DNA from: Candidula unifasciata
Taxonomy: Eukaryota > Mollusca > Gastropoda > Stylommatophora > Geomitridae
Assembly: GCA_905116865.2 (NCBI GenBank)
Contig: CAJHNH020000797.1
Coordinates: 35,001-99,000 of the forward strand
Direction: 5' to 3'
Length of the DNA stretch: 64,000 nucleotides
The notes beneath the pieces were generated by a model, which saw nothing but the letters and a program-made list of their open reading frames with translations, did no database searches and was not told where the DNA came from. Shown one piece after another: positions 1-13,600 of this stretch. Within the stretch, counting starts at the first letter, position 1. Each line of letters opens with the position of its first letter. Both the position numbers and the translations under genes were made by a program.

Positions 1-732
1 CAGGCTATATTTGTGGTCTTGTTTATTTGCGCCAGTTTCGTGGCTGGTATTTGCGCCTCTCTGGGACTAATGCTTCTTTCCCCCAAGTCAGAACACTCAT
101 TCTCTATCCTGTTGCCAACTGTGTTCTTCTTGCCCTTTCATTTCTCATGTTTCCTGCTTATAATTTTAAAATTTTGAGTTTTTTTTTACTTTGCCAGGAA
201 ATACCGAAACAAGTTATGGGGTTTGGATAGATCTGAAATGTAAAAATATACCGCGTGTGACCATAGTGATCTTATAGTTGTTTTTCTGCAATAATAACGG
301 GTTATTCATGTCATGGAGATGTGTGTGAAATGTTATGCGGAGCCTCATAATGTTTCTATCCGTAGATTGTTATAGTGTGGTCCGAGTGCGTCGGTTTTGG
401 TTGCTAGCTAGGCTCCGGTGGACGTAAATACCAAATCCCTGGAATACCAAGCTCACGCCTTGAGATCTAAATGTTTGGCGATGAGGATTGTTGTGGCTTG
501 TGGGGTACCGGACTCAAGCGCTCTTTGGGGGAGGGAGTGGGGATTGTACTTATAGTGCATCCGGAATGGGTAGGAAGGGTAGAGGTGAAAGAGGAAACCA
601 TTCAATCCCTCGTCGTTGCCGTCTTGCTGTTCTGGTCAAAGAGAGAGGAAACATGACTCAATGGAGCGACCCTGCCAGAACAACTAGTATTACTAGAGTT
701 CAAACGCACTGTCCTGCCTATGATCCGTGCTA
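1..732. other. Unassigned sequence
   Basis: No exon, RNA gene or recognised repeat seen. Short frames have no family features. If gene A continues, this would be intron. Confidence 0.4.
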
Positions 733-800
733 AAAAGTAAAAAAAGTAAAGATCCCTTTACACGCCTTTGTGTGCATCGGGCATATGGGAAGAGCAGCCA
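733..800 (-). mobile_element. SINE 3' end fragment
   Basis: 'aaaagtaaagatccctttac', 'acgcctttgtgtgcatcggg' and 'catatgggaagagcagcc' are the reverse complement of the SINE 3' end seen at 35,050. Confidence 0.5.
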
Positions 801-3582
801 TATCCGTGCTAGAATGGATGTAAACAATTGGTGATCGTTGTAAAAATAACTTTCATATTTGTATTGACTATATTCTTTGCTGAAATGAATATTGCTGTCA
901 TTGATTTCTTATTGTGTACAAGTTGAATCTCAAAGCGTGCTGTGTACAACATATTCTTGACTATAAGGACATTATTAATGACCATCATCACAACACTCTA
1001 GGCAGATCTATTGATGCTCTAATCTCTCTCCAAACGCCCCATTCTCCCCCCCCCCGGGCAAAAAGTAGACACAAAAAAGCGTCAAAGGACAGATTGTCAC
1101 GTGCCTTATGTAAGGATTTCTCCTGCAGAACCAGCAGCACTCAGAAATAATTATGTTGAGTCGTTTGGCTCGTATTGGTCTAAGGGATTCCCCGTGGCCA
1201 ATATACGCTCAACTTATTTCTGGAGTAGGGCAACTCAAGTATTGGCACTACAAAATATATCAGTATATGAATACAATATTCCTAGGCACACTTGGCTGGA
1301 CACCCCCACTACTTACTAAAGAAAGCCCCCATGTTATGATAAGTTCATTATCATAACCATGTTAACACATATAGTGAAGATTCATACACATACAAATGCT
1401 AACTATTTAAAAAGGTGAAATAGAGAAACCTAAGTCTGCCATGAAAATGAATGCATGTAATTATTTCAACATATACAAATAGAAAATAGTGAAGTAGATG
1501 CCAGATCACAATTACTGAATTCCAGAATACAATGTCCAGATTGCAAGGACTCTTAAACAGCCAGAATGATCTAGAGATGACACAACTTCATCCTCGAGAA
1601 ACATGGGAGCTGTGAGGAATATTGCAAAAAAGGCATCAAACTGAACTTATCCTCTTTCCTTCTATGATGCTTCCCTCAGCTCCTGATTATTCGACTGTCT
1701 TTGGTGACTCTGCCTCAACTGGATCAGATGGTGGAGGAGTACTTCACCATAAAGGACACAGCAACTGAATAAGCACACAGCAAATGGCTCCCACTAGTCA
1801 TTAGCAGCACTGTCCATGAGCTACACACATGTTCTGGCACTGTAGGAAGTTTGGGGTATATGGCACCTCAAACTGACATCAATCTCCACACTTGGTAGTT
1901 GGGTGATAAGTGGTAGGTAATGGGTTAATTGATTGATGGGTTATAATTGGTGGGTGTTGGTTGGACTGTGAATCTTCTGTCAGCTCTTCACAAAGGGTTC
2001 ATCCTGCCAAGAAATAACTCAGAATTAGTCATCACCAAGAGGGTAACATCTTGACAGGAAAGACAGAACAAGCATCAGTCATCATCCCACATCTGCCTAC
2101 TCCACCTTTGCTCCCCTGTTTCATTCCTCAGAATGCCTCTCAAGACCAGGAGACACTAGTCTCCTATCATTCATCTGTCTGTTTAGTGCAAGAGATGGAA
2201 AGTCAGATATATAGTGGAGATAGATAGACACTCTACACATATATCAATCTCTCTCCCCCCTCCCCTCTGCACACAGACACCAATATTTACTGTCAGTACT
2301 TCTATTCCTTACGACTCCCAAGCCAGTCCCACTATTCATTGATCTGGGTCAAACACACTCACACACTGGCTGACCAAGTCCTGACCTAATTCTGTCCCCA
2401 TTTGTATGCACAAACTTCTGTTGTTAGTTTAAATAGTACACACTTGTAAGGTTATTAGTTTTACCAGTATGGGTGGGTTATTTAGGGCCTAGGCTATTTA
2501 GTCTGTACAGAGGAAGGTCTAAGTTCGAATTCGCTTCTCTAGCGATCAAGAACGGTCGAACTATGTGTGATCCCACAGCCGATACTGATCTCTCTGCAGC
2601 AGTGACCACTTTAACAGACATCATTTTAGGTACTCGTAAACTATAATTAACTTACCCAAGCATAGGAAAAGTCCCCGACATTACAGATCGCCTTACGAAA
2701 GTGAAATTTTCTGGCGTCGATGCACACATCTGAACGCTTGGAAACCGGCAAAAAGAATGGCGCAAAATACGCACTTCATGCGTTGGTAAAAAGGAGTTCC
2801 TAGTATACATGGGCAAGGAGTAAATCGGTTTCTAAGAAACCTCAAATAACTCCTCTAATATTTATCCAATAGATGTACATTTAAAAGTGGAGTTAAGTCA
2901 AAGCAACTAGAAAATGTAGACATAATAATTTTGTCCAATAAATGCATATATATCGATATAAGGGACTATATCCTTCCCGGACGAGTCCAAGTTTGAATTT
3001 TGTGCCGATTACAGGTAGGTCAAGTTACCAGTCTTACGGACTGATGTGTAATGGCTTATCATTCCACGACACAGATGATGCCCGTTCTATGTGCATGTCA
3101 GAGATTTTATGGCACGTGGTTCGTGTTGTTGGCCCATGACAAACAAACATGTCCTAAATACACTAAACCCATACACCTATTGAGCACACAACAGTCTTTG
3201 GTTCTTTCGTAAAATCCTAGACCAGATGACGTCACATGACAGTCTAACACAATCACAATCTTCACTGCATAGAGCAATATAACAAACTGCAGTTCGCCTC
3301 AGAGGTCGTGGGTACATCTATTCAACGCAAAGGCCGCGACAGCTTTACAAATCACCTCTTCTTCCTATCTCGTTCCCATGGATAGTAACCGGGTCCAAAC
3401 GCACGCCGTTTCCGTACAGCTTATTCTTCGGTAACTGAATACAACACCAGGATAATGGAGCGTCTGTCGAATGCGGGCAAAGTGAATAAGGACAGATTAA
3501 ATCACAACACACAATACAAACTAACCTAGCTTTAATACCTAGAAATAAACCTTTGAAACCTTTGAGGCCGTTAAATATTATG
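801..3582. other. Unassigned sequence
   Basis: No supported gene. A TC/CA-rich patch lies near 2,240-2,290. I looked for gene A exons 6-9 on the minus strand and did not find them. Confidence 0.4.
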
Positions 3583-4168
3583 AATTAATCGAGTAACAGA
3601 AAGTGTATTGATCGGCACTCATAGAAAGAAGTACAAAGATAGAAGGACACACTAGACAACATAACAATCGAAAGCTATAGTTACCGTGCCGGGAATTGAA
3701 CCTGTCACCTTCAGACGGCGTCTGCGCTTTGCCATGAATACAAGTGCACTAAAGAACATGGTCAACTTCTTAAATGTTTGTAAATTCTAGACAAAGCAAT
3801 AAGGTCTACTGTGTTCGTAAATTGTTGCTGTGATTGTTATTCGACATTTGCTTCGTTAATATACATTTCTGTAACCTATGGTGCAATTTCAATGGGTTGA
3901 AAGGTATTCTGTCCGTACTCCATAGTTGTGGATTTCAAGCTGTATGATAGACATGGCCAATGAGACACCTTTTTGGGGGTGCCTAGTTGACCATGTTCTT
4001 AGTGCACTTGTATTCATGGCGAGGCGCAGACGCCGTCTGGAGGTGACAGGTTCAATTTCCGGCACGGTAACTATAGCTTTCGATTTTTATGTTGTCTAGT
4101 GTGTTCTTCTATCTTTCTACTTGTTTCTATGAGTGCCGATCAATACACTTTCTGTTACTCGATTAATT
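3583..4168. mobile_element. Fold-back element with tRNA-like arms
   Basis: Arms 3,583-3,766 and 3,986-4,168 are inverted copies of about 183 bp with very few differences, around a 219-bp loop. Each arm contains a tRNA-like segment with a B-box match GGTTCAATTCC next to 'gcgcagacgccgtct', and ends 'gagtgccgatcaatacact'. It could be two inverted SINEs or a long-TIR fold-back transposon. A shortened hairpin of the same family is at 41,540. Confidence 0.75.
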
Positions 4169-7100
4169 CTTTAATACCTAGCCAGCTTCCCAAATAACGT
4201 GCGACACAGACTATAGGTCACTATGTTGTAAACACAATGAATTGCAGTCTAGCTGTCAATTATCACAAGTCTCGATTCGACACTCTCACGTCCTGGAAAC
4301 AACACTCTCACGATCTGTCGCTTTCCGCTGGTGTTATTTACCTCTTACATTTCAGTCATGTTGCTGCTGAAATCCTGGCTTCGCTAGCGAGCCAGTCAAT
4401 AAGTCATGACCTCCTACCGTTGTCAGTTTGTCTTGGTGAACTCCGGGTCATGACTCTTTCATATACGTGCAGACTCAGAACATTCACTACTATTATACTG
4501 GCTGTCCCATACCCACACTAGCATCTGCCAGTGCACTTAGAGAAATTTCCATGTCTGCAGCTTTAGGTTGCCCTATCATATTCAGCAACCTGGACTCCTG
4601 TCGTTGTGATTGTCTTCGCGATATGCATCTCACATGACATTGATGCCATCGCTCTTGGTCTCGAGGCATGACGTCCGCCTCGAGTGTTGAAGGTCTTTGG
4701 TTTAGGCCTTTGTAAAGGCTGGGATAGTTCACGTTGACTTCTAGTTATTCCCCCTGGTCTCGGGGTGGTAAGATTAGACGCCCGTGTGCATTGTTGCACA
4801 CGTAAAAAAATCCCCTAGCTGTTAGAAATCAATAAGAGATATCCTAACGGCGCTGTTCAGGCAAAATTTGGAGATAAAAATATACCTATAGTATTTCCAG
4901 ATCCTTGCCGGTGCTACGGAGTTCGGGCAAAGGCTGAGATTCTTCTGACCCAGACTTTGTTTGAAATAGAAGGGAACTCTTATGGGTTACTCCCATTGTG
5001 TGATGATGCTGATCAATGGTTTAAACTTAAACGATCCTGACTAGCGCCATATCAGCCATATTGTAGCTCCTTAACATCAACCACTCTTGAAAGCTAAGGC
5101 ATTTTGGCCGTGTTAAACATCATGATAGCCTGGAGGGAACAGTGATGCAGGGCTAACTTTTCGTAAAACCAGGCAGATGTTTATCTCTGCCAATCTAGAT
5201 AGAAGACTTTAAAGACACGTTGGCTATGAAAGGACAGAGGGGGCGGAGAATTGGCTAGCAACAAAGAGAATTACAGGCTTGCTGTAGCGAGAACGACGTC
5301 CTGCATATGTCCTGCTGGTTGGTGGTCAACCATGTAATAATGCAGCTGATGAGTTAAGCAAAATAAGTCAGCAATAAATGTTACAATGTAATGTTTGCGT
5401 CGTATTTAATTTACCACTGGATAACAATGTTTCGATCAAAATGACTAGTCTGATAAATTCAAAGCGCTTAAAACATAGTTTAGTTCATGTACTCAGCTGT
5501 TTAGATGTCTCTCTACTTCAAATTTACTAACTATCAAGGCTATTCTAAAATCGATCTCGGATTTGGTGGTAACAGATTAAACAGCTTGAAAATAACATCT
5601 AAATGCATAAAAAGTTACATACATCAGTGCATTACTCTTCGATATAGTCACTACCTAAATCCAGGCACTTGTAACGTGGCACAAGTTTATGTAATCCTAT
5701 GTCGGGCTACGGCGCGGCAAGGGTACTACCCAATTACTGACTCCATTCATGAGGTCCTTGGCAGTTTCGAAGGATAACCAACAGGACTTTCATCGTGTCG
5801 AAGAGATGATAATAGCATGATTCCACATCCAGGCATTAAAAGGCAGTGGGGAGGGGGTGGGGAATTCCGACTTAAATTGCTCAAGTAAAGCCGTTGTGCA
5901 AGCAGCACTTTCAGCAGCCTGTTGTTGTACAGGATCATGACGCACCAGTTCAGCATTTCACGCTTTTTATTCTTGTTCGACCGACAAGCTTCAGTGTTTC
6001 ACAATAAACGTGATGTTAACTGTAGTCCGCAGGGGCACTAATTGTGTCGAATAAATGCCGTTCCCAGAACACTGTAACTGTCATTTTTTTTTTCCATAGC
6101 GAAAATGTTTGCTCAGATTTTGTGGGCTTGTTTTGGGAATGAGAGCGTACTCACAACTTGAAGGAAACGAACCACAATACAAACGTCACAGCTGGCGGTA
6201 AAGGCAATGATAGTGCCCATGTTTTTTCGTTTGTTTTTTTCGTTCGCGATTCTGTGAACCACTGAACAAATACCACTGTAGGTACGATGTGTGTGTGTAA
6301 TGCGCTAAAACAAATACTACTGAATGATGCAACAATGAACGGTGTCGCTAAGGCAAAATACCTTATTCCCTAACCAGCTAATCTATGTTTGATTTTGTGA
6401 AAGCCCTCGTATTTACACCCTCTTCCTCCGCTCCGTAACTTGTAAGACTTACGATGCGGGCGCCTTGGAGGTTCCGTCAGTGGACATTTTTCTCAGAAGG
6501 GATCAGTGAGTCAAAATAGTTGGTAACCAATGAATTATGACATTGTCGCCATAATGGATGAGCAACAAAAACAACAACAACAACAACAACAAAAAACGAT
6601 CCACTGAAAAAAGTGAACTCATGACACAGTAAAACATGAAAGCGTACACAAAATTGGTAACGTAGTGAAACCCCAGAATGTAATGAAATGAGAGAGAGAA
6701 ACATGAGTTATTAAACAGAAATGTACACATACGGCTGAATGAACAAAATAAACGATGCACACACGAGTAAATATATTTGATTTGATTTGATTTGATTCAA
6801 GAACCGACATCAAATCACTCGGGGCATTCCCATAAGCGCTCCGTCCCCATCTTCAGCAGCCAGCGAAGAGTTTCGATACTAATGGTGCCAGTAGCGTTCT
6901 GAGTAAATATATGAATATAGTGAAACGATTCCTTTTTTGTTTTGTTTTTGAAAAAACCTAACAGAATAAACCCAAAGATTATTTACCGTCATAATGATAT
7001 TCTAACTGGTAAATACAGAAAATAAACAAAGAACAGCAACTAAGTTAAACCATGAAAGATCTGTTGATGAAAGGTAGTGATAGAGCGTGACTGTGGTCAC

Positions 7101-7254
7101 TTGGCGTCAGTAGTCATTCATAAGTTAGTTGCGTATCCTTTACAGGACGTTGCAGAACTAATCCCAGCTATTTTTTGGCTTTATGTTTATTCTAAGGTAA
7201 TTTACGTCCAGCAGTTTGCCATACTTTCTTGACGGTCTGCTTCTCGATACCACT
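4169..7254. other. Unassigned sequence
   Basis: Holds a (CAA)n run at about 6,568-6,592 and a (TTTGA)n run at about 6,775-6,797 that may be a LINE tail. An open plus-strand stretch at 4,850-5,038 reads KFGDKNIPIVFPDPCRCYG but matches nothing I recognise. Confidence 0.4.
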
Positions 7255-7340
7255 GTCGAAACCAACGCAAGGCGCAAGGCCCGCAGCTTGGATCAAACCC
7301 GGCACCCTAGCATAACATAGCGCTTTCGCAACGCCTTAGT
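7255..7340 (-). mobile_element. SINE head-like fragment
   Basis: Minus strand: 'ctaaggcgttgcgaaagcgc' with a B-box-like GGGTTTGATCC. Related to the type 1 head, but the body is missing. Confidence 0.45.
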
Positions 7341-7530
7341 TACAGACGCCGAAATGGAGACGGTAAATACATGGCAGAGCATAAAGAAACATAAGACAGA
7401 GAAGTTAAACAAGTAAAGTGACCACACACACACAAAATAACATTCACAGAAGGTCAACACACACTACGCAAGGGAAGGCAGAAATGTTATGCATAGAAGA
7501 CAAATAAATGTCGGTGGAGAGATGACTGAC

Positions 7531-7624
7531 CTTCAATAACTGCAGTTGCCAAGAGCGGACCTTCTGTAGATGCGTAAATGACGATAACTGTTTCAGACAT
7601 GGTCAGCTGGCTTGTCACCTGGGA
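7531..7624 (-). CDS. Gene A exon 5 (variant A5 motif)
   Basis: 94 bp, phase 0 in and phase 1 out. The acceptor is gtggtcag and the donor GAAG|GTCAGT. It encodes SQVTSQLTMSETVIVIYAST then EGPLLATAVIE. The A5 glycine of gene B (YGSTE) is alanine here. Divergence from gene B is higher at the 3' end than at the 5' end. Confidence 0.85.
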
Positions 7625-10600
7625 CTGACCACAAAGACTACCAGTTACCGAGAATCAGTTCCAGCAATTGTTTTAGAAACAAATGTATACACAAGTTACA
7701 GTGTCAACAGTGTGCCATAGATGGTACATTGTCACAGATAATCACTGTAACTCTGGTAATGGCGTCAGGATGAGTCAGGCTGTCAGCAAGCATGTCAGCC
7801 ATAACTCCAGTTGTCGAGTCTATCAATGCTGCTCTTTATTCTCTGTGACACCGCCCTTGTTAACCTACGGCTCATCACTATCTGTATGACACTACTAGCT
7901 ACCTTTGATAGCCTCTGGGTGGTGTGCAGCAGAACATGTACGTTTGCTTAATGCTTTAAAAGCCACAGCGGATGCCAATATAGGACAAACACTGCTACAC
8001 ACTCTCTATATCAGTTTACTATTCTCGTGACTGAGTATAGATAAGAAATGATTGCCAGCTGTATGCGAAACGCCTAAAAAATGAGTTCAAGTCATCTTGG
8101 GATGAAGATTCTATATACTTATCTTCTCCAACGCTGCAGATGTTTGTCTTACTGTTGAAATAAAACATCTCTAGGACGCTAGAAGTAAAACTGCGCCTCA
8201 GAGCAGACTCATACGGTGAAAACCTTCTAAATGAGACAGCGAGACCAAGAGGCCGTAGCTAAAGGGATTTAGTTCTGGTTAGCACAGGCAGGAGAGAGAA
8301 AACACGATCAGCTACTTTTGTAGAATTGACCCGGTAGCACGTGATAAAAGATGGGCGGAGTGTGCTCAATAAAACAGCCCCAAAGAGAGGTATAGCCAAT
8401 TTTAACTAAGTGCGTTAGGAACTGATAAAGCTTTTGATACACACACACACACACACAAAGAACCCTTCAATTGCACCATCAAAGTAATGGGACAATCCCC
8501 AAACAAGTTAATGCCTTGAAGTAATTGGGTACCCTAAAAATAGCAAAATAGAAGATGTATTAAAGATGTATTAAAAGCTGAAGCAAAAACAGCATTTAAC
8601 AAAAAAGAGAATATTCTGTGCAATCTTTCTTTGTTGATTAGGGCGGGGAAGAGAATTGTCAACATTATATAAATCCTTTACTGGTATACTGAAGTAAACC
8701 ATAAACAGTTGGAAGATTAGTGATCAATTATTTTAAAGCGATTGGGATTTGGTTTTAGAGAAGAATGTTGAGAAAAAACCTGAACAGATTAAAAAAAAAA
8801 AGAATAATGACGATATCTTGAAAGAAACTGACTCATGAAGAGAACCAATTGCCCAGATGATAATAAGACAATGTACATCGTTTATTGATGTCATAAAAAG
8901 AAGAAAAATGGAGTAGACGGTGATGAAGAAAAGGTTAAAGAGGAAAACAGACAGAGTGATACACAGAGAGACGTTGCTGGACCCATGACAACACACATGG
9001 CCTGGAAGATCATTCTTGTTAGAGTTAATAGAAAGTACAGGAAACAGACGGTTGTGGATAGACATGACTAAAAACACCACACAGCACAGACTAAAGAACA
9101 AGACTGCGTGTAAAGTAGCTTTCATCTTTTGTCAAAGGTATATCGTTTTTCCTTGTTTCCTGGGGACACAGAAGTGCGCTAGTGAATGAATAGAGATTGG
9201 CTGTTACTGCGCCTGTCAGCGAATATCTCATTTAAGATAAAGGGCACGCAATGATCATATTAATGAAGCTGAAAACCAGAGCACACATTCCAGATTTATA
9301 TTAGAACGGGTTTATATTATATTATATGTGCAGGAGGAGAGACCAACCATGAGCTCTATGAACTCAGGTGGGCCCACTCTCTGAAAATGTCTAGGAGCTA
9401 GTGAGCAGAAAAATTTGTCGACGAGAGGTTACTTCTACTGATGATTGGTAGACCCCTGCTGTACATGCTCCCCTGTGGAGTTTCTTCTTATTGTACGTGG
9501 TTAGCCCACAAGACAACCAGGAAAGGCTTGTAACTATCAGGAAAGACCTTTTGACACCTATGGAAAGACTGCCCCCCCCCCCCCCCCCCCGGTATAGCCG
9601 AGGGGATAACTGACATTTGGAGACAGATGACGACTGTGGACCGAGTTGATGACCCCTAACACAATATAATACCTCTGATTTCGCAAACCAATATAGACAT
9701 TTGCCCCCAGGGTCCATCGAAAGAGGGGGAGAATGATGGAATCAATCAATTTGATACAAACGGTGACGACCATGCTAGCTCCCGGACTCCGATCTTTGCC
9801 CAACGTCCGGGTTGGCTCTGTACATGTGGGAAGAGATTCACGGGGTTGCGTGGTCTGAGAATTCATGCCGGAGGGATGAGTTAACTGAGTCGTTAGGGTG
9901 CGACAGGCAAGGTATACCCCACTCGCCCGGAGAGGCCCATGACGTTGACTGCGGAGGCGTACATCTGATGATTCCTGAAGAAGTGCGTACGAAGGTCAGG
10001 TTTTCACCTGCGAGCGACAAGGTGTCGTGGTGTAAGTGAAAAGGTACATTATGTGAGAAACTAAATCATGATTTAAAAAAGAAGTCGTTAGGTGATAAGC
10101 TTACAATGTTTGGCAATGTAATATATGAGCACTGTTTCCGCGAGTTCGGGACAGTCGAAAAGGCGCCGCCGGGCGTCAAGCAGTACATAAGCAGGAGACA
10201 GAGGGACTTTCTGAAGTGCCGGGCAGACAAGAATGCACTCAGAAAAAGGGTTCAAAGCCGTTACAGGCAGCGAACGGAAGGGTCTGTATGAGGTCTGGTT
10301 GCACCTGAGAAACAGACACAGTGCCCTTTGTCGCGCTCAGCGTTTCTGTATCAACAGACGGAGAACCAAAAGGGAGCAAAAGAAATTCTTTAGGGACCCG
10401 TTCCAGTTCGCCAGAGGTCTATTCGAGCAACCGAAGTCTGGGACTCTGGTGGTCAGTAAAGAGGTGCTTGAATCACATTTACGCAAAATGTATTCAGACA
10501 AGAAGAGGAATGAGCGTCTCGATAACACCCCAGAGATCCTTAGCGGCCTTAAGCAGCCTGAGTTGCCGAAGGTAACATTTAAAGTGATACCTCCCTCTTA

Positions 10601-13600
10601 GTCTGAGGTCGAGGAAGTTGAGAAAAGAGCTAGCGGCAAATCTGCCCCAGGTCCGAATGGTGTGCCGTACGTCCTGTAGAAGCGCTGTCCGAAAGTCCTA
10701 CGAATGCTTCACCTCTTACTGAGGTTAGCGTGGAGCCGAAAACACATATGTCCGGAGTGGCAAAAGGCCAACGGGGTCTACCTTCCCAAAGAGCAGGACT
10801 CAAAGAGTCTTTCCCAATTCAGGCCTATCTCGCAGTTGAATGTTGAGGGCAAAATATTCTTCTCGGTCATGGCTCACACAGTATCTGATGGCGAACAAGT
10901 ACATCGATACGAGTGTTCAGAAAGGCGGAATTCCGGGCGTCCCTTGAACACGCGACCATGATTTGGGAGTCTATTCAGAGAGCCAAGCATGAGAGAGCCC
11001 AATTGCACGTAATATGGTTGGACCTTGCCAACGCCTATGGGGCTGTTTCCTATAGGCTACTGTGGCGAGCCCGTCGCATGTTTCACGTACCGGCACAAAT
11101 CAATGATATGATCGAGCAATATTTCTCTAAATTCGCTTTGCGCTTCCCTACCTCGACGTTTACTACGAGATTGACTGAGCTCCAAGTTGGGACAGCCATG
11201 GGGTGTACAATCTCACCAATACTGTTCTTCATGGCCATGCAGGTCATGTTAGACGGGGCGGCCGGCTACGGACAGGGCCTTCAGTTTGGAGATCACTGGA
11301 TGCTGCCACTATGTGCATTTATGGATGACACGACTGCAGCGAGGAATCCACCCGCACGATTCTGAAAAGATTGGACGCGGTGGTCCAATGGAGCGGTATG
11401 CAATTCAAACCTCAGAAGTCGAGGAGTCTGTCAATCCTTAAAGGTAAGGTAGCGGCAACTAGTTTTACAGTGGCAAGGAATCGGATACCCACGGTTCTAG
11501 AGGAACCGGCGAAGAGCCTTAGTCGCTTTTACGATTCGAAGTTATCTGATAGAGCGGAGGTCCGGCAAATACACGAGTCACTGGCTACAGGCCTGCTCGC
11601 GATCGCGCTAAGCGGGCTGATCGGGAAGTTCTAGGACTGGTGTCTCCAATTCATGTTGATTCCAAAGCTCCTCTGGCCGCTGCTAGTCTACGAAGTGACG
11701 ATGACTGCAGTGGAGACGATTGAGCGAAAAATCAGCACGGCCATGAGAAAGTGGTTTAGTGCACAGCCTTGTCTGACTGACGTGGCTCTGTATTGTAAGC
11801 AGGCTAAGCTGGTTTTCCCGTTCAAATCAACAACGAAGAGTTTAAAGTCGGCAAAGTAAGACCCGCCATGCTCTTGCGCGAGTCTTCAGACCCAAATGCC
11901 ACCGCTGTCCAGCCCGCTCTAAAGACTGGCCACTAGTGGAAGGTCCTAGATGCGATCGAATCTGCCCAGAAGGCACTAAAATTGAGGTAGATTATGGGCT
12001 ACACTCAAACCGAACGTCGAGGCCTAGGTCACCGGACAGTCAGTTGATGGTCCAAAGCCACAGCCAAAGAGCGCCGAGACATTGTGATACAGCAGATTAG
12101 GGACAAGGAAAACGAGGTTAGGGTTCAGAAAGCAGCCCAACTGTCGCAGAAGGGCCATTGGATCAGCATGGAGAGCACCTTGCCACGAGTACTCACATGG
12201 GGTGAGATCTGGCGAATAACACCGCTGCGACTGAGCGTTATCGTTCGTTCTGCGTACGATGTATTGCCGTCCGGTATCAACATGGTAAAGTGGAGTGCGG
12301 CTAACGACCCGACATGCCCGCTGTGCAGAGCTAAGAAAACGCTGGTACACGTTCTGTCCGCGTGCATAAAAGCCCTAGGTCAAGGCAGATACACTTGGCG
12401 CCACAACAAGGTGCTAAAAGAGTTAGCAGCCGTTGTGGACCAGGCTAGGATGAGGGCCAATGCGAGGGTCAGTCATACCGTCGTCCCCGTACGCTTCCTT
12501 AAGGCTGGACAGATTCACAAAGGTAAATTTTTAAAAAGTCGCATTCGCTCCATCTATACTAGACTGTGCGAGGGACTGGTTACTGGCGGTTGACCTGCCT
12601 GGCCATGAAAAGTACCCTGAGTTAATCCAGAAGACCGTCTTGTGACCTGACATAGTTCTCCACTCTGCGGAGAAACATCAGCTCATCCTGAGTGAGCTGA
12701 CCGTGCCGTATGAGTGGCGAATGGACGAAAGCCATATGTATAAGCTCGAGAAATAGAGTGACTTAGCAGCCGGTCTGAGGAGAGACGAAGCGTACACAGT
12801 ACGAATCTTCGCCGTCGAAGTAGGCGCAAGAGGTCTTTCCACTTCACTCTACAATGTGATTAAACAACTAGGCTTACGAGGTAATGAACGCAAACGGACA
12901 CTTAAACAGCTGGGCGAGGTTGCTGAGAGGGCCTCGAGCTGGCTCTGGACACAACGGAATGTCGTGGGGGAAGGGTCTCGGATAGCTGGTGCGGGTGTCT
13001 AGTGAAAAGAATGTCTTGTCCCCATCGTGTCCGAGTTGTCTGCTAGTGTCCCTCTGCCACTTGCCAACAAAGTCTGACATGTGTCCGGTAAACCAATCGT
13101 AAGCTTGCCACTCGGTCGTTCAGGTATGCAGACTGCTTTAATTATGCTACCGCAACGGCTTCTTACCTCACAGTACCTTTTGCAAAGTCACCAATTCGTC
13201 TTGTCCCTGTCCGAAAACATCCGGTAACTCGTGCAGCAGGAGAAAATCAACCATGAGCTTCATGAACTCTGGTGGGCCCACTCTCTAAAAATGTCTAGGA
13301 GCTTGTGGGCTGAAATATTTGTCGACGAGAGGTTACTTCTACTGATGATTGGTAGACTCCTGCTGTACATGCCCACCTGCGGAGTTTATTCTTATTGCAA
13401 AGGCGTCCGTGGCTTAGGCGTTGCGAGTCCGACTCGTTATACCACCGTACCGTGATCACAATACCCAAGAATCAAAAGCTGTTGATTGTGAAGATTACAG
13501 AACTATTAGCCTAATGAGTCACGTAACTAAGTTACTCTTGAAGATAAATACAAGCAAGAATTCAAAATAAAATAGAGAAAGAAGTTTCTGAAGAGCAATT

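Noticed and set aside
6503..6813. Overlapping minus-strand frames near 6.5-6.8 kb
   Set aside because: Caused by a CAA-rich run and AT-rich sequence; no family features and no splice context.
13231..13397. Hammerhead ribozyme in the structured repeat
   Set aside because: CTGATGA, GAAA and GTC are present, but the order would need stem II to be formed by sequences that do not pair next to the core. The consensus is not satisfied.
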